Part shown: positions 36,622-45,023 of the stretch, piece by piece
How the letters are laid out: the number at the start of each line of letters is the position of its first letter
Position numbering within the stretch: the stretch's first letter is position 1
Assembly (NCBI RefSeq): GCF_029893105.1
Contig: NZ_JARXWG010000014.1
Location: 1 to 64,000 of the forward strand
Length of the DNA: 64,000 nt
Direction of reading: 5' to 3'
DNA from: Parabacteroides sp. PF5-9
GTDB taxonomy: Bacteria; Bacteroidota; Bacteroidia; Bacteroidales; Tannerellaceae
Translations under genes and position numbers: made by a program
The notes under the pieces: model-generated
What the model was told of the DNA's origin: nothing
Database searches by the model: none
Seen by the model: the letters and a program-made list of their open reading frames with translations, nothing else

Positions 36622-37641
36622 TCAGACAATCGGGTACCCAATCTGCGATAAAGCCTCTTTGAATGCCTTTTTGAAATAGTATCCTTCGGATAGTTGTTTG
36701 CCGATAGTGGCGGCATTTTTTTTCATTTCTTGATATTCTTCCGTAGTGATACCGGCTAATAACTCATCTAAATCGGTAAGGGAGGAGATACATATACCGA
36801 CTTTGTTTTCGTTGACAAAATGAGCCATGGCTGCCTCTTTCCAGATAATAACCGGCAATCCGCAACGCATATATAAGGAGAATTTATGTGGGTTGTTGTA
36901 TTTCATATATTGTCCTCTGGGGCCGTCACAAAAAAGTATGGAATTTCCATCCCATACCAATCCGAAATCTCCATCGGCAGAGGCTACCAAGTCATCAGAC
37001 GACATAAATCCTTTGTAAGAGAAGTGGTCTTTGTGGTGTATCAACGTTTCATCCAGCCCTTTCCCATAGACATTCAGCTGATAGTTTGTGATATGAGCCG
37101 ATAAATCGTACAGAAATTTGTTTTTCTTTGGACTTAATGTTCCGGCATAAAGTACTTTATATGGTTTTGTCGCTGTTTTGTGTTCTTGCGGTTCTTTATT
37201 GGATAGGTAATCGAAAATGTTTAATATGCCGACTGGGACCTGACAGCCGTTTGTTTCCAACCATTTTTTCATAACCGGATTATGGGCAATAAGATAATCG
37301 GAATGATTCAATCGTTTTATTTCCTGTTGAGGAGTAATTCTTTTGCGATAGAAACTGCTTAGGTCATGAATGATAGTAACCACTTTCCCTCCGCGTAAAT
37401 GAGTCAATCGACATAAATAAATATAATATTTTCTCAGATTATAAGGTAAAACCAATACATCCCCTTTCTTAATAACGAAAGGGGCTTTCATCATACCGGC
37501 CAGTGTAACAAAAAAATCGATAAATTTATTATTATAACCGGGCAAAGGGAAGCCGATATTCCGGAATCCCATATTGACCATTATATGATCAATGTCTCTT
37601 CTTGCTTTACTTGGTGTTTTTTTTAACAGGTACAGGTTCAT
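36622..37641 (-). CDS. Glycosyltransferase, probable galactofuranosyltransferase
   Basis: The 339-residue cytoplasmic protein has a GT-B-like layout: GGKVVTIIHDLSSFYRK in the N-terminal half and KVLYAGTLSPKKN, GLVWDGNSI and CGLPVIIW in the C-terminal half. These resemble beta-1,6-galactofuranosyltransferases (WbbI/GlfT1-like). It lies 6 bp after glf, which makes the UDP-galactofuranose donor, so the assignment rests on both. It probably works on an LPS, O-antigen or capsule precursor. Confidence 0.8.
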   Translation of the reverse strand: MNLYLLKKTPSKARRDIDHIMVNMGFRNIGFPLPGYNNKFIDFFVTLAGMMKAPFVIKKGDVLVLPYNLRKYYIYLCRLTHLRGGKVVTIIHDLSSFYRKRITPQQEIKRLNHSDYLIAHNPVMKKWLETNGCQVPVGILNIFDYLSNKEPQEHKTATKPYKVLYAGTLSPKKNKFLYDLSAHITNYQLNVYGKGLDETLIHHKDHFSYKGFMSSDDLVASADGDFGLVWDGNSILFCDGPRGQYMKYNNPHKFSLYMRCGLPVIIWKEAAMAHFVNENKVGICISSLTDLDELLAGITTEEYQEMKKNAATIGKQLSEGYYFKKAFKEALSQIGYPIV

Positions 37642-37647
37642 AACAGG

Positions 37648-38760
37648 TTAGTTTTTGATTAATTGTTCTGCAAGCTGCAAAGCTGCTTCTATTGTATCGT
37701 CCATATCGAAATAAGCATATTGAGCCAGTCTTCCTCCGAAGAAGACATTTGGTTGTTGTGCGGCAAGTGTTTTGTATTGTTGATAGAGGCGACTGTTCTG
37801 TTCGTCATTAATCGGATAATAAGGTTCCTTTCCTGTTGTGAATGAAGCTGGATATTCTTTCGTGATAATAGTGGTTGGCTGTTGCCCGAATTCGAAATGT
37901 TTATGTTCGATTATGCGCGTATAGGGAATATCCCGTTCCGTATAATTGACAACAGCATTTCCCTGATAATTATCCGTGTCTGGTTTTTCATGTTCAAAAT
38001 GAAGGCTTCTATATTCCAGATGTCCCAGACTGTAATCAAAAAAGGCATCAATACAGCCGGTATATAAAATAGTATCGGCCAGATTATCGAATATTTGCCG
38101 GTCTTCGAAATAATTTGTATTCAGTCTCACTTCGCTTCCTTTTAGCAGGGCGTCAATTAACGGGTTATATCCTCCAATAGGTATCCCTTGATACCTGTCA
38201 TTGAAGTAATTATTGTCGTAAGTAAACCTGAAGGGAATACGTTTGATGATAAACGGTGGTAGTTCTTTGGCATCACGTCCCCACTGTTTTTCTGTATATC
38301 CTTTAATGAGGGATTGGTAGATATCTTCACCACACAATTTCAGTGCCTGTTCTTCAAGATTGGCCGGTTCTTCGATATCGGCATATTTCCCCCGTTGTGA
38401 TTCTATTTCTTTCAGTGCTTCGGCCGGAGTGATTACGCCCCACAACTTGTTGAACGTATTCATATTGAAAGGCAGGTTATATAACTTCCCTTTATAATAG
38501 GCAACAGGTGAGTTCGTATATCTGTTAAACTCGACAAACGAGTTCACATAATCCCATATTTTTTTATTATCGGTATGGAATATGTGTGCACCATATATAT
38601 GCACATTGATCTGATCGATTGATTGACAGTAAATATTACCACCGGTATGCGGACGTTTATCGATCACCAGGCAACGTTTACCGGCCGCATGTGCTTGTTG
38701 GGCAAAAACAGCACCGAATAAACCGGAACCTACAATTAAATAATCGTATTGTTTTTTCAT
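37648..38760 (-). CDS. glf: UDP-galactopyranose mutase
   Basis: Glf turns UDP-galactopyranose into UDP-galactofuranose with reduced FAD. The 370-residue protein has the dinucleotide motif DYLIVGSGLFGAVFAQ and typical blocks GGNIYCQSIDQINVHIYGAHIFHTDN, GYTEKQWG and YPINDEQN. I use ATG 38760; the longer frame begins at GTG 38766. A TATCTTTG box ends 7 bp before the ATG, so the mRNA may be almost leaderless. The neighbour is a galactofuranosyltransferase. Confidence 0.95.
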   Translation of the reverse strand: MKKQYDYLIVGSGLFGAVFAQQAHAAGKRCLVIDKRPHTGGNIYCQSIDQINVHIYGAHIFHTDNKKIWDYVNSFVEFNRYTNSPVAYYKGKLYNLPFNMNTFNKLWGVITPAEALKEIESQRGKYADIEEPANLEEQALKLCGEDIYQSLIKGYTEKQWGRDAKELPPFIIKRIPFRFTYDNNYFNDRYQGIPIGGYNPLIDALLKGSEVRLNTNYFEDRQIFDNLADTILYTGCIDAFFDYSLGHLEYRSLHFEHEKPDTDNYQGNAVVNYTERDIPYTRIIEHKHFEFGQQPTTIITKEYPASFTTGKEPYYPINDEQNSRLYQQYKTLAAQQPNVFFGGRLAQYAYFDMDDTIEAALQLAEQLIKN

Positions 38761-38767
38761 ATACACA

Positions 38768-38775
38768 CAAAGATA
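38768..38775 (-). promoter_or_regulatory. Bacteroidota -7 promoter element of glf
   Basis: TATCTTTG on the minus strand lies 7 bp before the glf ATG. Transcription from it would begin at or a few bases before the start codon. Confidence 0.6.
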
Positions 38776-38803
38776 AAACTTTATCGGATTATCCTTATGT
38801 ATT

Positions 38804-39820
38804 TTATATGAAAAGAGAGACGAAGAGATAAACTCCTGCCGCTAATAATCCGCTGACGGGTATTGTAAGAATCCAGGCGACGAGTAAATTTTGTGTTACT
38901 CCCCAGCGCACAGCAGATAGACGTTTGGTTGCCCCGACACCAATAATGGCTCCGGTGATCGTATGTGTCGTACTGACAGGGATTTTCAAATACTCAGTCA
39001 GATAGAGTGTCAATGCTCCGGCAGTTTCGGCGACCATACCTTCCAAAGGGGTAACTTTCGTAATTCTTGATCCCATTGTCTTGACAATTTTCCATCCGCC
39101 CGACATCGTTCCCAGTGAGATCATGGTAAAACAGGCAAATGCCACCCAGTTCGGTAAATCTTCTATCGATTCAATCCCCATGCCTAAGCCTAAAGGATGG
39201 GCAGCAATAAGTGCTGCGGCAATGATACCCATCACTTTTTGCGAATCATTCAGACCATGTCCGATACTGAATAAAGCGGATGAGACCAACTGTAGTTTTT
39301 TGAACCACGACTCGGCCTTATGCGGATTGGCTTTTTTACAGATATTCAATACGAGCAAGGTCAAAAGAAAAGCGATTGTCATACCGATGATAGGAGCCAG
39401 GAAGATGAACGCTGCAATTTTGAGGATCACAACACTTTGTACGGCTTTAAAACCGCTTGCCATAATCGCCGCTCCTGCAAATCCCCCGATCAAGGTATGG
39501 GAAGAAGAGGAGGGGATTCCGAACCACCAGGTGGCCAGGTTCCAGATAATTGCAGCAATTATTCCGGCGAAGATCACCGGAAGAGTAATAAAATCTTCAT
39601 ACACGGTTTTCGACACGGTATTGGCTATCCCAAATTCTCCGATTAAGTATTTTGCAATAAAAAAGGCAACGAAGTTAAAAAACGCTGCCCATAAAACCGC
39701 CTGGAAAGGCGTGAGTACCTTTGTGGATACGATCGTTGCAATTGAGTTGGCCGCATCATGAAAACCATTGATATAATCAAAAATAAGGGCGAGAATGATA
39801 ATGGTTACTAATAAAGTCAT
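38804..39820 (-). CDS. Inorganic phosphate transporter, PiT family
   Basis: This is a low-affinity phosphate:cation symporter of the inner membrane. The 338-residue protein has about ten helices and the duplicated PiT signature, YINGFHDAANSIATIVSTKV in the N-half and FSIGHGLNDSQKVMGI in the C-half. Glycine/serine-rich GIPSSSSHTLIGGFAGAA and IPVSTTHTITGAIIGVGAT repeat the pattern. It is 11 bp after the DUF47/PhoU-like gene, a common pairing. Confidence 0.95.
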   Translation of the reverse strand: MTLLVTIIILALIFDYINGFHDAANSIATIVSTKVLTPFQAVLWAAFFNFVAFFIAKYLIGEFGIANTVSKTVYEDFITLPVIFAGIIAAIIWNLATWWFGIPSSSSHTLIGGFAGAAIMASGFKAVQSVVILKIAAFIFLAPIIGMTIAFLLTLLVLNICKKANPHKAESWFKKLQLVSSALFSIGHGLNDSQKVMGIIAAALIAAHPLGLGMGIESIEDLPNWVAFACFTMISLGTMSGGWKIVKTMGSRITKVTPLEGMVAETAGALTLYLTEYLKIPVSTTHTITGAIIGVGATKRLSAVRWGVTQNLLVAWILTIPVSGLLAAGVYLFVSLFI

Positions 39821-39831
39821 CTGAGGTCGTT

Positions 39832-40479
39832 TTAGGCGTACTTGACAATGATGGTTTGGATGATTTTTCCGACATATTCGGCAGAATCGGTTGTTTTTTC
39901 CAATTCGTAAGCAATTTCTTTGAGTTTGATCAGTTCGATCGCATCTTTTTCCTCTTCAAACAACTTAATGATAAACAGTTCATACACATCATCTGCCCTG
40001 TTCTCGATATCATGTAATTCCTTGCAATACACTTTGATGTTTTTGGCGCTCTTTTTTAATACATCGAGTTCATCAATGGCTTTTCCGATGCCAATGGCAC
40101 TTTCTCGTATTAAGTGAGCCAGTTCAACCATACTTTCAGGGATATACTTAGGTTTATAGAGAGCAACGCGCTTGGCGCAACTGTTGATTCCGTCGGTCAC
40201 ATCATCCAGTCTGGTCGCCAAATGATGAATATCTTCCCGGTCGAAGGGTGTAATAAAGGTGGCATTCAATTCATCAAAAACCTGATGAGAAAGTCTGTCT
40301 CCAATACGTTCTTGCTCTTTGATTCTTTTGTAATAGTCGACCTGTACGGAATGATCCTGACTTTGCAGACATTCTATTAAAAGGTCGGAAGCCACCAGTA
40401 CGATGTCAGACATCTGTTTTAACAACGGAAAAAACTTAGGCTCTTTAGGCGTAAAGCGATTAAAGAAGGAATTCTTCAT
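39832..40479 (-). CDS. DUF47 (PhoU-like) phosphate-transport regulator
   Basis: The 215-residue all-helical protein has the PhoU-related repeats of DUF47 (IKEQERIGDRLSHQVFDELNATFITPFDREDIHHLATRLDDVTDGI). DUF47 proteins usually lie next to PiT transporters and are thought to regulate them. It is the first of the two-gene unit and has a promoter box at 40543-40550. Confidence 0.92.
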   Translation of the reverse strand: MKNSFFNRFTPKEPKFFPLLKQMSDIVLVASDLLIECLQSQDHSVQVDYYKRIKEQERIGDRLSHQVFDELNATFITPFDREDIHHLATRLDDVTDGINSCAKRVALYKPKYIPESMVELAHLIRESAIGIGKAIDELDVLKKSAKNIKVYCKELHDIENRADDVYELFIIKLFEEEKDAIELIKLKEIAYELEKTTDSAEYVGKIIQTIIVKYA

Positions 40480-40542
40480 AAGGTAGAATATATAGTGATT
40501 TTACTTAAAAATAATTTGACTAAACCTCTTTGGAAAACGATG

Positions 40543-40550
40543 CAAATGTA
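40543..40550 (-). promoter_or_regulatory. Bacteroidota -7 promoter element of the DUF47-pit unit
   Basis: TACATTTG on the minus strand lies 63 bp before the ATG at 40479 and matches TAnnTTTG. Confidence 0.55.
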
Positions 40551-40670
40551 TAAAAAAGATGAAAAAACAGTCCTATATCCCATTAATTATTTCAGTTGTT
40601 GAACCGTTTTTTTATTTGTTTTTCATTCAGTATTTCAACAAGTAACGCGAATGCAATGACAACAGAGATA

Positions 40671-40678
40671 TACCTTTG
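40671..40678 (+). promoter_or_regulatory. Bacteroidota -7 promoter element of the 58-residue gene
   Basis: TACCTTTG lies 90 bp before the ATG at 40769. Together with the terminator at 40955-40998 it brackets the small frame. Confidence 0.5.
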
Positions 40679-40768
40679 GATTATTTGAAGAGTCTGCGTG
40701 AGTTCTTGAACTAAAATAAGTACACGTTTGTTTTGTCTGTATTAATAACAGATTAAAGATATTTTATC

Positions 40769-40945
40769 ATGGAAAAGAAGAAAGAAACAGAGAAGCTGGA
40801 GATCATTGAAAAATATCAGCACAGAACTCCGGAACTTCACCCGGAAGAGATACCCGGATGGATGAAAAACGATTGGGGGAGTGATACTATTCAGGATATG
40901 TGGAACAATCTGCAACTGGCGGTGATTGCCCCTCGGAAAATTTAG
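40769..40945 (+). CDS. 58-residue charged protein, unknown
   Basis: A frame of 58 codons runs from ATG 40769 to TAG 40945. The protein begins MEKKKETEKLEIIEKYQHRTP and has the short segment HPEEIPGWMKNDWGSDTIQDMW in its middle, rich in Trp, Asp and Pro. It is cytoplasmic by composition and has no known motif. A TAnnTTTG box lies upstream and an intrinsic terminator begins 9 bp after the stop. These support a real monocistronic small gene. Confidence 0.72.
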   Translation: MEKKKETEKLEIIEKYQHRTPELHPEEIPGWMKNDWGSDTIQDMWNNLQLAVIAPRKI

Positions 40946-40954
40946 ATAAATAGG

Positions 40955-40998
40955 AGTCCTGTAGATGAGTTTTTTACTTATTTACAGGACTTTTTTTG
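40955..40998 (+). terminator. Intrinsic terminator of the 58-residue gene
   Basis: AGTCCTGTA at 40955-40963 pairs perfectly with TACAGGACT at 40983-40991, followed by a run of seven T. The loop of 19 nt is rather long. Confidence 0.8.
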
Positions 40999-41008
40999 TT
41001 TCGTAAAG

Positions 41009-41136
41009 AACACTTTTCTGTTAGAGGTACCTCTAAAATGTTTTAGACGTACCTCTAAATGAATTTACACGTACCTCTAAATTTGTTTAGACGTACCTCT
41101 AACAGAAAACAGACCTACCTGTAGACAAAAAAGAAT
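41009..41136 (+). repeat. Intergenic repeat element D, five-module 22-bp family (complete copy)
   Basis: The left end AACACTTTTCTG is at 41009-41020. Modules start at 41021, 41043, 41065 and 41087. A fifth, more degenerate module (AGACCTACCTGT) starts at 41111, still in phase. Linkers are ATGT, TGAA and TTTG; the first and third are identical to copy A read on the same strand. The right end CAAAAAAGAAT is a weak terminal repeat. Orientation matches copy B. Confidence 0.92.
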
Positions 41137-41224
41137 CCAGTGGATGTAGAAAAACGTTACGTATAAAAACAAAATAACTCCGTTATTTCGTCTGAAGAAC
41201 AATAAAATCTTAAGTTTATAGTAT

Positions 41225-41232
41225 TATCTTTG
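41225..41232 (+). promoter_or_regulatory. Bacteroidota -7 promoter element of aspS
   Basis: TATCTTTG matches TAnnTTTG and lies 50 bp before the aspS ATG. Confidence 0.55.
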
Positions 41233-41282
41233 CAAATTCATACGCGTATGGAATAATACGTTAATACATTAAATATCAGCAT

Positions 41283-43055
41283 ATGTATAGAACAAGAACT
41301 TGTGGAGATTTACGTCTTGCAGACGAAGGATTAGTTGTTACGCTGGCAGGATGGGTACAGCGAACCCGTAAAATGGGTGGGATGACGTTTGTAGATATTC
41401 GCGACCGTTATGGTGTTACTCAGTTGGCATTTAATCAGGAGGTTAATGAAGCACTGTGGGAGAAAGCCAATAAATTAGGACGGGAATATGTCATTCAGGC
41501 AACAGGAAAAGTGCAGGAACGTTCCAGTAAAAACAAGAATATCTCAACGGGTGATATCGAAATAATTGTTACAACATTAGACATATTGAATGCAGCATCT
41601 ACTCCGCCGTTTACCATAGAAGATGAGACGGATGGGGGAGATGATTTGCGTATGAAATATCGCTATCTGGATTTACGTCGTAATCCGGTACGTGCGAATC
41701 TGGAACTGCGTCATAAGATGACGTTCGAAGTGCGCCGTTATTTGGATGAGCAAGGTTTTCTGGAAGTAGAAACTCCGGTTTTGGTGAACTCTACTCCGGA
41801 GGGCGCCCGCGACTTTATCGTTCCTTCCAGAATGAATCCGGGACAGTTTTATGCATTGCCACAGTCGCCACAGACACTTAAGCAGTTGTTGATGGTTTCC
41901 GGTTTCGACCGTTATTTCCAGATTGTGAAATGTTTTCGTGATGAGGATCTGCGTGCCGACCGTCAACCCGAATTTACACAGATCGACTGTGAAATGAGTT
42001 TTGTGGAGCAGGAAGATGTCCTGGCCTTGTTTGAAGGAATGGCTAAACATTTGTTCAAAGTGATTCGGGGTGTAGAGATTAAAGAACCGTTTACCCGTAT
42101 GTCTTGGCATGATGCGATGAAATATTATGGCAGTGATAAACCCGACCTTCGTTTCGATATGCAATTTGTCGAATTGATGGATATTCTACAAGGACATGGG
42201 TTTACTGTTTTTGATCAAGCAGCTTATGTCGGAGGAATCTGTGTGAAAGGGGCTGCAACGTATACGCGTAAGCAGTTGGATGCATTGATCGACTATGTTA
42301 AACGTCCTCAGATTGGTGCAAGTGGAATGGTTTATGCGCGTGTGGAAGCCGATGGCAGTGTGAAATCCAGCGTAGATAAATTCTATACACAGGATGTTCT
42401 TCAGCAAATGAAAGAAGCTTTTCATGCAGAAGCGGGGGATCTTATATTGATCTTGTCCGGCAGTGAAGTGATGAAGACGCGTAAACAACTTTGTGAGTTG
42501 CGTCTGGAAGTAGCCAGTCAATTGGGATTACGTGATAAGAATAAATTCGTTTGTTTATGGATCGTTGATTTCCCTCTGTTTGAATGGAGTGAAGAAGATC
42601 AACGTTTTTATGCGATGCATCATCCTTTTACCTCTCCTAAGCCGGAAGATGTGCCTTTGTTGGATTCCGATCCGGGTGCTGTACGTGCTAATGCCTACGA
42701 TATGGTGATCAATGGGGTGGAAGTCGGCGGTGGTTCTATCCGTATCCATGATAGTGTATTACAGAATAAAATGTTCCAATTACTCGGATTTACGGAAGAA
42801 CAGGCGCAGGCGCAGTTTGGTTTCTTAATGAATGCGTTTAAATTTGGAGCTCCTCCTCATGGTGGTCTGGCGTATGGACTGGATCGTTGGGTCTCTCTGT
42901 TTGCCGGCTTGGATTCGATTCGTGACTGTATCGCTTTCCCAAAAAATAATTCAGGACGTGATATGATGCTCGATGCTCCGACATTTATTGATCAAAAGCA
43001 GTTGGACGAGTTAAACTTAGCTGTGAAGGCGACAGATAATAAAGAATCGGTTTAG
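41283..43055 (+). CDS. aspS: Aspartyl-tRNA synthetase
   Basis: AspS charges tRNA-Asp with aspartate. The 590-residue bacterial-type enzyme has the N-terminal OB-fold anticodon domain ([26 protein letters not shown]). Class II motifs follow: motif 2 [18 protein letters not shown] and motif 3 [10 protein letters not shown]. The bacterial GAD-type insert lies between them. Length is normal. It is the first gene of a plus-strand run with the Nif3-like gene, and repeat element D lies upstream of its promoter. Confidence 0.97.
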   Translation: MYRTRTCGDLRLADEGLVVTLAGWVQRTRKMGGMTFVDIRDRYGVTQLAFNQEVNEALWEKANKLGREYVIQATGKVQERSSKNKNISTGDIEIIVTTLDILNAASTPPFTIEDETDGGDDLRMKYRYLDLRRNPVRANLELRHKMTFEVRRYLDEQGFLEVETPVLVNSTPEGARDFIVPSRMNPGQFYALPQSPQTLKQLLMVSGFDRYFQIVKCFRDEDLRADRQPEFTQIDCEMSFVEQEDVLALFEGMAKHLFKVIRGVEIKEPFTRMSWHDAMKYYGSDKPDLRFDMQFVELMDILQGHGFTVFDQAAYVGGICVKGAATYTRKQLDALIDYVKRPQIGASGMVYARVEADGSVKSSVDKFYTQDVLQQMKEAFHAEAGDLILILSGSEVMKTRKQLCELRLEVASQLGLRDKNKFVCLWIVDFPLFEWSEEDQRFYAMHHPFTSPKPEDVPLLDSDPGAVRANAYDMVINGVEVGGGSIRIHDSVLQNKMFQLLGFTEEQAQAQFGFLMNAFKFGAPPHGGLAYGLDRWVSLFAGLDSIRDCIAFPKNNSGRDMMLDAPTFIDQKQLDELNLAVKATDNKESV

Positions 43056-43090
43056 CTTAATCATTAAACATTAATAATTAGTCATTGCCA

Positions 43091-44185
43091 TTGAAGATAA
43101 AAGAAATCATAAAAGAACTGGAATTATACGCTCCGCTTCCTTTGCAGGAAGGTTTTGATAATTCAGGAGTGCAAGTCGGTGATGTATATCAGGTGGCGAC
43201 AGGTGTATTGCTTTGTCTGGATATCACGGAAGAAGTGATTGAAGAAGCGATTGAATTGGATTGCAATCTGATTGTCTCTCATCATCCACTGGCATTCAAA
43301 CCTTTTAAATCGTTGACAGGATCGACTTATATCGAGCGCTGCATGATCAATGCGTGCAAAAATGATATCGTCATTTATTCGGCACACACCAATCTGGACA
43401 ATGTTATTGGCGGGGTCAATTATAAGTTGGCCGAAATGATCGGGTTACAGAATGTCCGTATTCTGAGCCCGCAGAAAGACGCACTGTTGAAACTGGTTAC
43501 ATTTGTTCCTGAACTTCACGCTGAGGCTGTTCGCACGGCATTATTTCATGCCGGTACGGGGCATATCGGAAATTATGATTCATGCAGTTTTAATGCACCG
43601 GGAACAGGTACATTCCGTGCTCAGGAAGGCACGCATCCCTTTTGTGGTGAAATTGGAGAACTGCATTCGGAAAAGGAAGTGCGTATAGAAACCATTCTTC
43701 CGGCCTATAAAAAACTGTCAGTGACACGTGCTCTTCGATCTGTTCATCCGTATGAAGAGCCGGCATTTGATTTTTATCCCTTGAATAATTCCTGGGAGCA
43801 AGCAGGGTCGGGGATAGTCGGTGAGTTATTGGATGCTGAAGATGAATTGACTTTTTTGCAACGGGTGAAAGATATTTTCCATGTTCCTTGTGTTAAACAC
43901 TCGCAATTGACCGGTAAAAAAATCCGTGAAGTGGCCTTATGTGGAGGCAGTGGTGCATTTCTTATAAAGGATGCTATCGCTTATGGGGCGGATGTTTTTA
44001 TTACGGGTGAAGCTAAGTATAATGACTTTTATGATGTGGAAGATCGTATTTTGTTGGCAGTCATAGGACATTATGAGTCTGAAGTCTGTACAAAAGAGAT
44101 CTTTTATACGATATTATCGAAAAAATTCCCTACCTTTGCGGTGCATTTTTCGAATGTTAATTCAAACCCTGTAAAATATTTATAG
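43091..44185 (+). CDS. Nif3-like dinuclear metal-centre protein
   Basis: The 364-residue protein is the long form of the Nif3/YbgI/YqfO family, with a PII-like insert between two halves. Metal ligands are in VSHHPLAFKPFKSLTG, SAHTNLDNVIGGVN and TGEAKYNDF, and the last His near GHYESE. The true function is unknown; some members are called GTP cyclohydrolase I type 2 without strong proof. I use TTG 43091 (MKIKEIIKELE); another TTG at 43085 is possible. It ends 1 bp before the zinc-ribbon gene. Confidence 0.9.
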   Translation: MKIKEIIKELELYAPLPLQEGFDNSGVQVGDVYQVATGVLLCLDITEEVIEEAIELDCNLIVSHHPLAFKPFKSLTGSTYIERCMINACKNDIVIYSAHTNLDNVIGGVNYKLAEMIGLQNVRILSPQKDALLKLVTFVPELHAEAVRTALFHAGTGHIGNYDSCSFNAPGTGTFRAQEGTHPFCGEIGELHSEKEVRIETILPAYKKLSVTRALRSVHPYEEPAFDFYPLNNSWEQAGSGIVGELLDAEDELTFLQRVKDIFHVPCVKHSQLTGKKIREVALCGGSGAFLIKDAIAYGADVFITGEAKYNDFYDVEDRILLAVIGHYESEVCTKEIFYTILSKKFPTFAVHFSNVNSNPVKYL

Positions 44186-44186
44186 A

Positions 44187-44951
44187 ATGGCTACAGATAA
44201 ACAATCTGCTGAAAAAGAAATTACAGTTGAAGATAAGCTATCCGCATTGTATCAGCTTCAGACAATGGTGACTGATATAGACAAGATTAAGACACTTCGC
44301 GGAGAGTTGCCTTTGGAAGTTCAGGATCTGGAAGATGAAATAGCAGGTCTGGAAACTCGTTTGCAAAACTACCAAACTGAGATCAAAGAATATGAAACTT
44401 CAGTTGTAGAACAGCGGAATAAAATTACTGAATCAACAGCATTAATCGAACGATATAAATCTCAATTAGATAACGTGCGTAATAACCGTGAATTTGATAA
44501 CTTGTCGAAAGAGATCGAGTTTCAAGGGTTAGAAATCGAATTTTCTGAAAAGAAAATACGTGAGGCGAATGATGCGACTGGTTATAAAAAAGAAGAGATT
44601 GCTCAATTGACAGAACGTTTGGATGGCCGTAAGGCTGACCTGGTTCAGAAAAAGAGTGAATTGGAAGAGATTATCTCTGAAACCAAACAGGAAGAAGAAA
44701 AACTTCGTGAAAAGGCTAAAAAGCTGGAATTAAGTATAGAACCTCGTTTATTGACAGCGTTTAAACGTATCCGTAAAGGTGCTCGTAACGGGTTGGCGAT
44801 CGTTTATATTCAACGTGATGCGTGTGGTGGTTGTTTCAATAAGATCCCCCCACAGAAGCAGATGGATATAAAGTTACGTAAGAAGATCATTGTTTGTGAA
44901 TATTGTGGTCGTATCATGATCGACCCGGAATTGGCAGGTATCGAAGAATAA
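44187..44951 (+). CDS. C4-type zinc-ribbon coiled-coil protein (DUF164/CT398-like)
   Basis: The 254-residue protein has a long coiled coil (about 10-190) and a C-terminal zinc ribbon with CGGC and CEYC pairs. Relatives such as CT398 and HP0958 bind flagellar or RNA-related partners, but their role in Bacteroidota is not known. It lies 1 bp after the Nif3-like gene, a pair conserved in many Bacteroidota, which suggests a joint function. Confidence 0.88.
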   Translation: MATDKQSAEKEITVEDKLSALYQLQTMVTDIDKIKTLRGELPLEVQDLEDEIAGLETRLQNYQTEIKEYETSVVEQRNKITESTALIERYKSQLDNVRNNREFDNLSKEIEFQGLEIEFSEKKIREANDATGYKKEEIAQLTERLDGRKADLVQKKSELEEIISETKQEEEKLREKAKKLELSIEPRLLTAFKRIRKGARNGLAIVYIQRDACGGCFNKIPPQKQMDIKLRKKIIVCEYCGRIMIDPELAGIEE

Positions 44952-45023
44952 AAAAACGTATAAGAATAAGGAGACGGGGGCATAGGGTAAACACTCTTGT
45001 CTCCGTTTTTCCTTATATAGACC

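Larger units (their letters stand above)
40946..41282. other. Intergenic region upstream of aspS, holding a terminator and repeat D
   Basis: About 340 bp with no gene. In order it holds the terminator at 40955-40998, repeat element D at 41009-41136 and the aspS promoter box at 41225-41232. Confidence 0.7.

Noticed and set aside
39081-39761. 226-codon plus-strand frame opposite the phosphate transporter
   Set aside because: It has no protein-like pattern and is the complement of a clear PiT gene.
41673-42164. 163-codon minus-strand frame opposite aspS
   Set aside because: It is a shadow of aspS with no domain or start signal.
44960-45010. Terminator after the zinc-ribbon gene (GGAGAC/GTCTCC)
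   Set aside because: The stem has only six pairs with a loop over 20 nt, so it is too weak to claim.
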